Origin: Candidatus Aenigmatarchaeota archaeon
GTDB lineage: Archaea > Aenigmatarchaeota > Aenigmatarchaeia > CG10238-14 > SpSt-28
NCBI GenBank assembly: GCA_023256115.1
Contig: JAGDWU010000018.1
Span: 1 to 8,854 of the forward strand
DNA: 8,854 bases
Reading direction: 5' to 3'
The notes below the pieces were generated by a model. It worked only from the letters and a program-made list of their open reading frames with translations. It was not told the origin of the DNA and did not search any database. Below, one piece after another: positions 1-6,201 of the stretch (the stretch's first letter is position 1; the number at the start of each line of letters is the position of its first letter). The position numbers were made by a program, and so were the translations under genes.

Positions 1-69
1 TTGGGAGTTAAAGCAAAAATTGATTCATCAAAAAATCTTTTCGAAATTAAAGAAAGTGGAATATTATAA
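1..69 (+). CDS. C-terminal tail of an unidentified protein (cut by window edge)
   Basis: Frame 1 is open from the first base to a TAA at 67-69 and encodes 22 residues that begin LGVKAKIDSSKN and end KESGIL. The alternating hydrophobic/charged pattern reads like the last beta-strands of a small globular domain. The start and most of the gene lie outside the window, so no family can be named. A strong ribosome binding site for the next ORF begins 3 bases after this stop, which suggests the two were co-transcribed. The open frame is short, so coding status rests on the composition and on this spacing. Confidence 0.4.
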   Translation: MGVKAKIDSSKNLFEIKESGIL

Positions 70-72
70 GGA

Positions 73-83
73 AAGGAGGTGAT
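73..83 (+). promoter_or_regulatory. Near-perfect Shine-Dalgarno sequence
   Basis: AAGGAGGTGAT matches 11 bases of the complement of the 16S rRNA 3' end and lies 5 bases before the ATG at 89. This is the strongest ribosome binding site in the window. It contrasts with the minus-strand operon genes, which show none. Confidence 0.6.
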
Positions 84-88
84 AGAAA

Positions 89-163
89 ATGTTGATTGGA
101 AAGGGAAAGCCCAGATTCATCAATAAACACCAACATAAATTATTTTTCTCAATTTTTATGTAA
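89..163 (+). CDS. Tiny ORF (24 aa) with a strong ribosome binding site, unknown function
   Basis: ATG at 89 follows an 11-base Shine-Dalgarno match with ideal spacing. The reading frame gives 24 residues starting MLIGKGKPRFINKHQHK and ends at TAA 161-163. The product is basic and has a hydrophobic end (LFFSIFM). It is too short for a family assignment. Two readings fit. It may be a real small peptide gene translated after the preceding ORF. It may instead be the surviving 5' end of a larger gene lost by rearrangement, since the next 60 bases are simple AT-rich DNA. The second fits the presence of other broken genes nearby. The ribosome binding site is clear, but the product is uncertain. Confidence 0.35.
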   Translation: MLIGKGKPRFINKHQHKLFFSIFM

Positions 164-168
164 AAATT
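151..168. repeat. AT-only inverted repeat between convergent genes
   Basis: Two 8-base arms (AATTTTTA and TAAAAATT) flank a central TG. The repeat overlaps the stop of the small + strand ORF and lies between convergently oriented genes. It could be a weak bidirectional terminator, but it has no G/C in the stem and only two loop bases, so it may be chance in AT-rich DNA. The rest of 164-222 shows no gene. It holds only AT-rich sequence with another small inverted repeat (AATTGA..TCAATT) at 211-224. Confidence 0.25.
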
Positions 169-222
169 AGCTTATTTCAACTGATTTTAATTTAATTTTC
201 CCCAAAAGTCAATTGATTTCAA

Positions 223-576
223 TTAATTTTTTAACCTTTTGCCTGGCTCATAGTCCTTCCACCAAATTTGGTGGGGGACTACTGATACTTCCAATTCCTT
301 AATCAGGTAGAAATGTTTTAATTCCGGTCCAGCTCAAGATAAAAATCGGGCTACTTAATAGGTTTAATGGGAAAGAGATATTTGGATTTAAGTTTTTCAA
401 TTCTTGTTGGGTATGATGCTACTCCTTCCATTGGGCCCGTGGTCAGATTAACCATAATTATATCCTGAACTTCATCAAACCTGGAAATCACATTGGCTTT
501 TTTATCCACTTGGTTGGCAAAAGTAATTTCTCCATTTGGCTCAAAAAACTCTTCTCGGTTTTATTGGTCCTACCAT
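223..576 (-). pseudogene. Broken gene of unknown family (two frameshifts plus a TAG stop)
   Basis: Three overlapping open stretches on the minus strand join into one protein of roughly 117 residues. An ATG at 576 starts MVGPIKPRRVF and hits TGA. Reading on after dropping one T from the T6 run gives EPNGEITFANQVDKK, then DIIMVNLTTGPMEG and PTRIEKLKSKYLFPIKPIK, up to a TAG at 351-353. The same frame continues PDFYLELDR. A further +1 shift (GG read as GGG near 325) gives ELKHFYLIKELEVSVVPHQ, then WWKDYEPGKRLKN and TAA at 223-225. The segments have protein-like composition and abut closely, which is hard to explain by chance. The gene begins 9 bases after the transporter's stop, so it was probably in its operon. 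I do not recognise the family. Sequencing error could explain the two indels, but not obviously the TAG. Confidence 0.55.
251..281. repeat. Long imperfect inverted repeat with a 16-base perfect core
   Basis: The core CCACCAAATTTGGTGG is a perfect palindrome. It is flanked by TAGTCC on the left and GGACTA on the right, separated from the core by TT and a single G respectively. As RNA it could fold into an interrupted hairpin of about 14 pairs minus the loop. It is not followed by a T-run. It lies inside the third segment of the broken gene, where it encodes roughly HQIWWKDY, so it may be only a coding coincidence. An alternative is a protein-binding site or a scar of a small element. Confidence 0.5.
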
Positions 577-585
577 ATTATTATA

Positions 586-1635
586 TTATTGTCTTTGTAA
601 ATTTATTTTACAATTTGGGCATTTAAGTGTTGAACAGGGAATTCCTGGTTGATGAGGAATTTTGTATCCGCACTTTGGACACACACATTCACCTCCAGGA
701 CCTTTCCCCACCGCTCCACTAACTTTTCCTTTAAATCTACCTTTTTTCTGCCAACCAAAACCCCGACCAAAAGCAGGTTTGTAAAATCCGGTTTCAATTT
801 CGTGGCTTTTAATTTGAATAGCGACATAAGAAAGATTTTCAATCTCTTTCATTAGTCTTTCTCTTAGACTTTCAGAAATTTTAGTTGCTTCCTCCACTTT
901 TAAATTTTTCGGTAGGACTATTTCTAAATTAGCAGTGATGGCAGAACCCTTCTTTTGAGTTTTTAAAGAATCGATTTCAATGTTTTCTTTTTTGGCAATC
1001 TCCTTTATCTTTTCTTCAATTTCTGGACCTGCTGAAACATCAAGCAAAGAATCAGTCGCTTCTTTGCCCAAGGAAAATGATTGTTTAATAATATAAAGAC
1101 CGATAAGCAGAGCAAGTAAAGAATCGACCCTAACCCAATATTTAGATACAAATAAACCGATAAGCACCGCGACTGAGGTATAAACATCTATTCTTGAATG
1201 AAAGCCATCCGAGAGAAGAGCTATTGAATTTTCTTTTTTACCAAAATGAATTTTAAGACGAGCCATTATTTCGTTGACCAGCGCTGAAAAAATCATTACT
1301 CCTAAAGCCAAAACCGGCATTTTTATCAAAGAGGGATTTAAAAATTTCTGATATGCTTCGTAAATAATTCCGGCTCCTGTTCCAAATAAAATTAAGGTGA
1401 TAAAAAATCCAGCCAGAACCTCAAATTTATAATGACCGTAAGGGTGTTTTTGGTCTGCCGGTTTCTTTGATATTCTAACCCCAATATAACCAATGGCCGA
1501 AGAGAAAATATCCATCAAAGAATGGATACCTTCAGCCAAAACAGCGGTTGAATGAGAAATAAAGCCAACAACAATTTTTCCGCTAGCTAAAATTATATTG
1601 ACCAATATTGAAATCAAAGCGATTTTTTCTTTCAT
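586..1635 (-). CDS. Cation diffusion facilitator (CDF) metal transporter with a Cys-rich C-terminal tail
   Basis: This is an inner-membrane divalent-metal/proton exchanger of 349 residues that exports metal, most likely Zn2+. Residues 1-200 hold about six hydrophobic helices. Helix 2 carries H38-xxx-D42 (GIHSLMD) and helix 5 carries H146-xxx-D150 (DGFHSRID), the HD-HD site typical of zinc-selective members. A conserved HPYGH loop lies at 64-68. Residues 200-280 form the usual cytosolic domain (IEEKIKEIAKK, then SAITANLEIVLP and VAIQIKSHEI). Unlike standard CDFs of about 290-300 residues, it continues through a Gly/Lys-rich linker (286-316) into a tail with C317, C319, C322, C334, C339 and C342. 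The CPKC and CPNC pairs there look like a zinc ribbon. The ATG at 1635 has no Shine-Dalgarno sequence and sits close behind a TATAAT box. GC content is visibly higher than in the operon to its right. Confidence 0.93.
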   Translation of the reverse strand: MKEKIALISILVNIILASGKIVVGFISHSTAVLAEGIHSLMDIFSSAIGYIGVRISKKPADQKHPYGHYKFEVLAGFFITLILFGTGAGIIYEAYQKFLNPSLIKMPVLALGVMIFSALVNEIMARLKIHFGKKENSIALLSDGFHSRIDVYTSVAVLIGLFVSKYWVRVDSLLALLIGLYIIKQSFSLGKEATDSLLDVSAGPEIEEKIKEIAKKENIEIDSLKTQKKGSAITANLEIVLPKNLKVEEATKISESLRERLMKEIENLSYVAIQIKSHEIETGFYKPAFGRGFGWQKKGRFKGKVSGAVGKGPGGECVCPKCGYKIPHQPGIPCSTLKCPNCKINLQRQ

Positions 1636-1644
1636 TTCGTTTAT

Positions 1645-1650
1645 ATTATA
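1645..1650 (-). promoter_or_regulatory. Probable -10 box of the CDF gene
   Basis: TATAAT lies on the minus strand 9 bases before the transporter's ATG, so the transcript would be nearly leaderless. The best -35 candidate (TTTTTC at 1668-1673, 17-base spacer) is weak. The box overlaps the end of the neighbouring broken gene, so part of the AT-richness could be remnant coding sequence. Confidence 0.35.
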
Positions 1651-1965
1651 TTATTAAATAATTTTTTGAAAAAAATGCTTTATATTTTGGATTTATTTTC
1701 ACAACTGGTTTCATTTTTATTGTAGACTTAGCCTTAGCAGCTGGAAGCGTTATTGAATACTCTACGTACCTGTCTATAAATCATTGTCTCGATAAATCAG
1801 AAGAACAGTTGGCAACTTTTCAGTCTCCTTGAATTCAATGACTTTCTCTTTTTCCCTAGAAAACCTTATCAACCAAACCTCTTGGCAAACAAAATTTATG
1901 ATAATGGAGACAGCGAAAATATTTAGTAATAAATTTTTTATGAAATCGATAGATAGTTCAAAAAG
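1646..1965 (-). pseudogene. Frameshifted, start-less remnant of a small probable membrane protein
   Basis: Two open frames on the minus strand join end to end. The first (1774-1965, 63 codons plus TAG) has no ATG. It reads a hydrophobic stretch (NLLLNIFAVSIIINFVC) followed by REKEKVIEFKETEKLPTVLL and IYRDNDL. The second (1646-1780, 44 codons plus TAA) continues FIDRYVEYSITLPAAKAKST, IKMKPVVKINPKYKAFF. One extra T in the ATTTA at about 1778 would fuse them as RDND-FIDRY. The composite of about 107 residues has one N-terminal membrane segment. The family is not recognised. It starts directly behind the nuclease gene and in its frame, after two in-frame TAA codons, and it runs to 11 bases from the transporter's start. 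This accounts for the otherwise gene-free stretch between those two genes. Confidence 0.45.
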
Positions 1966-1971
1966 TTAATC

Positions 1972-3066
1972 TTATTTTTTCAAACTTTCTTTTAAAAGAT
2001 TTATAAGTTCATCAACATGGGGTGCCCATATTTCAACAGGAATGTTCTTTAAATTTACCGCCTCTACATTTGCTTTATGACCAAAAAATGATTTTATCCA
2101 CTCAAGCTGCTTTAATCTTTCGAAAAATTTTTCTCTCCACCTACGAGTATTTTCACTATAATCTAACCAACCGAAATTAAAACGTAATCTACCATCAGAA
2201 TATACGCTATAGATTGATTTTTGAACAATAGAATAAAATCTAGGATTAAAAGAAGCATTTGCTGGTCCTGTTCCCCATCTTATCTCATCAGCATATTCTT
2301 TTGAAAACTCGTATAACTTCCTGACTGCTTCGTAATTTTGAGGAGATAATTTACTTTTAGCATCATCAAAAAAGCTTTCTGCGTCCCATCTTTTTCTTCC
2401 ACTGGCTGAAGAAGCAGGTTTAGTGCTTTCTGCTCCGAAAATGTTTATTTTAAATATTTCTTCTTTCTCCTGCTTTTCGGCTTTCTCATCTACCACATAG
2501 TACTCTAATTCCAATCCGTATATTCTAAAATTGGAGTTTTGATTTAGAAAATTAATCAAATTTTTCAGATCGCTTGGTATACTGTCCATTAAAACAAGAA
2601 AATTAAAAGCTCCATTAGAAATATTTTCTTTAATTGCATCAATCACTTCATTTATCTCTTCATCTAATAAATCGCCAAATTTTGATCTTAGTTCTTCTCT
2701 TAATTCTTTCTTTGTTATCTCTTTAATTTTTTCAATAAAAGAATCTGTATCATTACCGTATTCTTCACCCAAACTTGCACCATAATCTAATACTTGAGCT
2801 ATAACTTTGCGTTTATCTTGATTTTTATAAAGTTTAGTTTCAATAATATAAATTTCACCATCACTATCTACACCTAAAATATCAATTTTTCCAACGCTAA
2901 GCGGAAATTCTCTACATAAAAAAATAATCTTAGTCTCTTCTTTCAATTCTTCAAAAGGAATAAGCTCTGGATTTTCAAAAATAAGTTCCTGAAGATAACC
3001 CTCATTCCCAAAAATCATCTTATTTAACTTTTTAATATTTTTACCTTTTTTAAATACTATAGCCAT
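1972..3066 (-). CDS. PD-(D/E)XK nuclease-like protein (NucS/DUF91-type fold), defence operon
   Basis: The product has 364 residues. The N-terminal part carries a restriction-endonuclease-like core: E27 in a helix (GYLQELIFENPELIP), D62 after a strand (SVGKIDILGV), and E76-T-K78 in the next strand (GEIYIIETKLYKN), followed by QVLDYGASL. This is the E...D...ExK order of PD-(D/E)XK DNases and resembles the catalytic part of NucS/DUF91-type proteins. A charged linker around 190-225 leads to a second domain (about 226-330) with FFDDAKSKLSPQNYEAVRKL and WGTGPANASFNPRF, whose role I cannot name; similar tails occur on other nuclease-like hypotheticals. Translation starts at ATG 3066, 8 bases after the helicase stop, with no Shine-Dalgarno, so translational coupling is likely. 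It probably supplies DNA cleavage for the helicase. No transcription terminator is visible after it. Confidence 0.8.
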   Translation of the reverse strand: MAIVFKKGKNIKKLNKMIFGNEGYLQELIFENPELIPFEELKEETKIIFLCREFPLSVGKIDILGVDSDGEIYIIETKLYKNQDKRKVIAQVLDYGASLGEEYGNDTDSFIEKIKEITKKELREELRSKFGDLLDEEINEVIDAIKENISNGAFNFLVLMDSIPSDLKNLINFLNQNSNFRIYGLELEYYVVDEKAEKQEKEEIFKINIFGAESTKPASSASGRKRWDAESFFDDAKSKLSPQNYEAVRKLYEFSKEYADEIRWGTGPANASFNPRFYSIVQKSIYSVYSDGRLRFNFGWLDYSENTRRWREKFFERLKQLEWIKSFFGHKANVEAVNLKNIPVEIWAPHVDELINLLKESLKK

Positions 3067-3074
3067 AATCTAAA

Positions 3075-6000
3075 TTATTTTAATTCTTCTACGACTATTA
3101 CTTCAGCGTATTGATAAATAGGTTTTTCGATTTTCTCATCAGGTAAATTCTGTAATAAATTATAAATCTTTTCTTTTAACTCTTTTAATATTTGTCTTTT
3201 ATCTAATCCAAACTTTTTAGCATAACTTCTTATAATACTTCTTAGCTCTTTTTCTGCTGTAAATGGCAAAGATTTTTTCATTACAAAATCTAATAATTGA
3301 CCAAATTCTTTCTTTATACTTTCTGGCTCTTTTCTTTTAAGCCATTCTATTAATTTTTCAAATTCTTTTTTAACAGGATGAATTATATTAACTCTATCTT
3401 TCTCTCTATCATTCGCTTCTTTTTCAAATATTTCTCTTGTCTTTTCAATAATATCAAGCTTATTTAAATCAAACTCTATTCCTTTTGTTTCTGGTTTGCA
3501 TTCTAAAAGTTTTAAAATCTCCCAATCATCGGCAGTAATTAATTCTCCTCTTTCATCTACCATTTTTAATTTAAACCAATTACCAGCTCTACAAAAAACA
3601 ATAACACCCTTTTTATCGTCCTTTTTAGCTATATGAACCATATTTGGTAATTCTTTTGCTTTTTCATATTCTTGAGGATATCTTTCCTTTAACCTCTTAA
3701 ATTCAAGCTCAAAATATTTTGATGGTGATTGTTTTTCAATTTCTTCTAAACCTTCTGGTCTTTCAGTATAAATTTCAAATAACTTTTTTCTTACTGTTGC
3801 TTCATCTAGACTAATGGTTTTCTCATCATAACCAAAATTTTTTATAATATCTTCAATTCTATTCCTTACTTTCTGTTCTAAATTAATTCCTTTTTCTGCC
3901 TCTGTTTCTGGGAAAAAGTTATAAACATAAATCTCATCATATTGGCTTCCTATTCTGTCTATTCTTCCAATTCTTTGAATAATTCTTACTGGATTCCAAT
4001 GAAGCTCATAATTAATAATAACCTGTCCATCTTGAAGATTTAAACCTTCTGATAATACTTCTGTAGAAATTAAAATTTTTATTTCCTCTTCTGGCTTAAT
4101 ATTAGCTCTATTTGCTTTAGGGGAAAATCTTTTTATCTTGCTCATTATTTCTCTACCACCAGCCACATAATCTACTTTCTCAAATTTATTTTTAAGATTT
4201 TCATAAAGATATTTAACAGTTGATTCAAAGGTACTGAAAATTAAAATTTTTTTATCTTTTATTGGGTCTTTCTTCAAAATTTCAATTAACTTCTGCAACT
4301 TATCATCATCTTCGGGTTTAATATCTTTTACTAATTCTGCCATCTCATTAAAAATTTCATAATCTTTTTTCAAGTCCTCCTTTAGTTTATCTATCCTGAA
4401 ATAAGAAGCATCAAAATAATTTTCAAATTCTTTCCATTCAATTTCCTCATCATTTTTCAACCTTTCAACTATATCTTCAATATCATCAATATCACCTACG
4501 GGTACTTTATTTTCTTTTTCTATGATTTCTAAAAATCCAGCCGTTATTTTTAAATAAGTATTAATCGTGTCTCTAAACGCTTGGACGCTACTTTCTAATC
4601 TCCTGTAAAGATTTATCTTTACCAATTGATGTAAGTTTTGCCAAGCCCTTGTTAATCTTTGAAAATAATCAGGATCAAATTTTTCTTCAATAGCATATCT
4701 TGAAAGATCATATCTTGCATAAGTTAATTTTGGTAAAAACTCATTAATCTTTTGATATAAACCACCTTCATAAACTTTATCAATTGAATAATCTACTCTG
4801 TAAGGACCTTTTCTTTCGGGAAAAATAATCTTTTCATGAGGATAATATTCTTTTATATCACTTCTCGTTCTTCTTATGAATATTTGAGCAATTAAATCTT
4901 CGATATTAGCTTCACCACTCTCACATTTTTTAAAATATTCTTTTAACGAAATAGGATAAATTCTAAAATTATGATTCGTTTCATATGGAGTAAAAAGTTT
5001 AAGTTGCCAATAGATATCCCAAATACTCAAATTTTGAGGCGTAGCTGAAAGTAAAATAACCTGTTTTCCATAACAAATCCTTTCAATATTTCTATATCTT
5101 TTTGTATCTGGATTTCTAAAATGATGAGATTCATCAATTAAAACAACTTTTCTTGTGCTCATTAATTTTTCATCATTTAAAATATCTTCAAGCTTACCAT
5201 TTGAAAAAACTTTTGCTTTGGTCGCTCCACGATCTCTTAAAGTTTCTTCCCAAAATTCAATCAACCTTGGAGGAACAATAACAATCGCAAATTTGCCTTC
5301 AGTTTCTAAATGAGCCAAAAGTGCTGAACCCATATGAGTTTTACCAAGCCCTGGAACATCAGCAATAAAAACCCCGTTAAATTTATTTAATCTTCTATAA
5401 GCATCAATTACTGCATCTTTCTGATAATGAAAAAGATCTCCTTCAATTTCAGAAATTTTCTCTTCTTCTTGATAAGAAAAAATTTCATGCAAAATTTTTA
5501 AATATACTCTAAATGGCGTAACCTCCCTATTAAATACCCAAGATTTTTCTATTGCTTTCTCTGCTAATTCTGTAAATTGAGTTTTCTCGCTTTCTTTCCA
5601 TCTTTCTTCAAACCAATCCCTTAAAACTCTATAATTTTCATCACCCAAAACTCTAACATTTAATTCTGTATTTAGATTAAATCCGCTTAATGAAAAATTA
5701 CTTGATCCTACAATTGCTTCTCCCAAGCCGTGTCTTTGGTCTTTATATTCGAATAAATAAAGTTTTGCATGAAGAGGTTCTTTATAATAGATTCTGATTT
5801 CAATCTTCCCTTCTCTAAGTTTTTCCAAAAACCATTTTAAAAATTCAATATCTTCTAATGTTGGCTTAATATAACTTAAATCATTCATTAAACCCTTAAA
5901 TTCTTCATCTAAAATTTTTTGACGTTCCTCTTCTGTTAAATATTTTGTCCTTTCTAATGTATCTTTCACTGCCTTTTCCCATTTTTTCTCTAAACGTATA

Positions 6001-6200
6001 ACTTCAGCAGTTTGTTTATTCGTTCTTGAGCCAGCTAAAATTTCTAATTTTTCCAAATTATCGATTTCGTTTCTTAACTCTTTAAAACCACTCAAAAATA
6101 ACCAACCAACCGCAAATCTTGCTTTTTTAGAAACAGAAAGCTTTTCTTTTAAAACTTCAATCAATTTTACATTTGAATTATCAATAATATCATGAGGCAT
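3075..6200 (-). CDS. Phospholipase D-like/SNF2-family helicase fusion, defence operon
   Basis: The product has 1041 residues. An N-terminal PLD-like domain (about 1-200) carries one HKD-type motif (H144-x-K146, then GSSNFS at 165-170), the signature of PLD-family nucleases. Such enzymes normally need two copies, so a dimer is implied. The SF2/SNF2 helicase follows: Y259-Q260 region, Walker A PGLGKT (283-288), Walker B DESH (356-359), motif III SAT (385-387), motif IV ILIFSTF (652-658), motif V STEVLSEGLNLQ (712-723) and motif VI QRIGRIDR (742-749). A helical insert of about 200 residues between the lobes includes LYRRLESSVQAF. The last 260 residues are charged and of unknown role. Similar fusions accompany N6-methyltransferases in restriction-like islands. 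It probably translocates on foreign DNA while PLD and/or the downstream nuclease cuts. The ATG at 6200 lies one base after the ATPase stop and lacks a Shine-Dalgarno, so coupling is likely. Confidence 0.92.
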   Translation of the reverse strand: MPHDIIDNSNVKLIEVLKEKLSVSKKARFAVGWLFLSGFKELRNEIDNLEKLEILAGSRTNKQTAEVIRLEKKWEKAVKDTLERTKYLTEEERQKILDEEFKGLMNDLSYIKPTLEDIEFLKWFLEKLREGKIEIRIYYKEPLHAKLYLFEYKDQRHGLGEAIVGSSNFSLSGFNLNTELNVRVLGDENYRVLRDWFEERWKESEKTQFTELAEKAIEKSWVFNREVTPFRVYLKILHEIFSYQEEEKISEIEGDLFHYQKDAVIDAYRRLNKFNGVFIADVPGLGKTHMGSALLAHLETEGKFAIVIVPPRLIEFWEETLRDRGATKAKVFSNGKLEDILNDEKLMSTRKVVLIDESHHFRNPDTKRYRNIERICYGKQVILLSATPQNLSIWDIYWQLKLFTPYETNHNFRIYPISLKEYFKKCESGEANIEDLIAQIFIRRTRSDIKEYYPHEKIIFPERKGPYRVDYSIDKVYEGGLYQKINEFLPKLTYARYDLSRYAIEEKFDPDYFQRLTRAWQNLHQLVKINLYRRLESSVQAFRDTINTYLKITAGFLEIIEKENKVPVGDIDDIEDIVERLKNDEEIEWKEFENYFDASYFRIDKLKEDLKKDYEIFNEMAELVKDIKPEDDDKLQKLIEILKKDPIKDKKILIFSTFESTVKYLYENLKNKFEKVDYVAGGREIMSKIKRFSPKANRANIKPEEEIKILISTEVLSEGLNLQDGQVIINYELHWNPVRIIQRIGRIDRIGSQYDEIYVYNFFPETEAEKGINLEQKVRNRIEDIIKNFGYDEKTISLDEATVRKKLFEIYTERPEGLEEIEKQSPSKYFELEFKRLKERYPQEYEKAKELPNMVHIAKKDDKKGVIVFCRAGNWFKLKMVDERGELITADDWEILKLLECKPETKGIEFDLNKLDIIEKTREIFEKEANDREKDRVNIIHPVKKEFEKLIEWLKRKEPESIKKEFGQLLDFVMKKSLPFTAEKELRSIIRSYAKKFGLDKRQILKELKEKIYNLLQNLPDEKIEKPIYQYAEVIVVEELK

Positions 6201-6201
6201 A

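Noticed and set aside
351..576. Stop-codon reassignment (TGA or TAG read as an amino acid) explaining the broken gene
   Set aside because: The long genes run over a thousand codons without in-frame TGA or TAG, and reading through the TGA of the first segment still ends in a nearby stop. Indels explain the frames better.
649..855. + strand open frame of 68 codons opposite the transporter
   Set aside because: It is a mirror of the conserved CDF C-terminal region, with no ribosome site and no protein-like features. The same holds for the + strand frame at 7935-8195 opposite the methyltransferase fragment and the minus-strand frames at 603-842 and 1005-1187.
1646..1965. Programmed frameshifting
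   Set aside because: There is no slippery heptamer with a downstream pseudoknot at the junction, and the first segment has no start codon.
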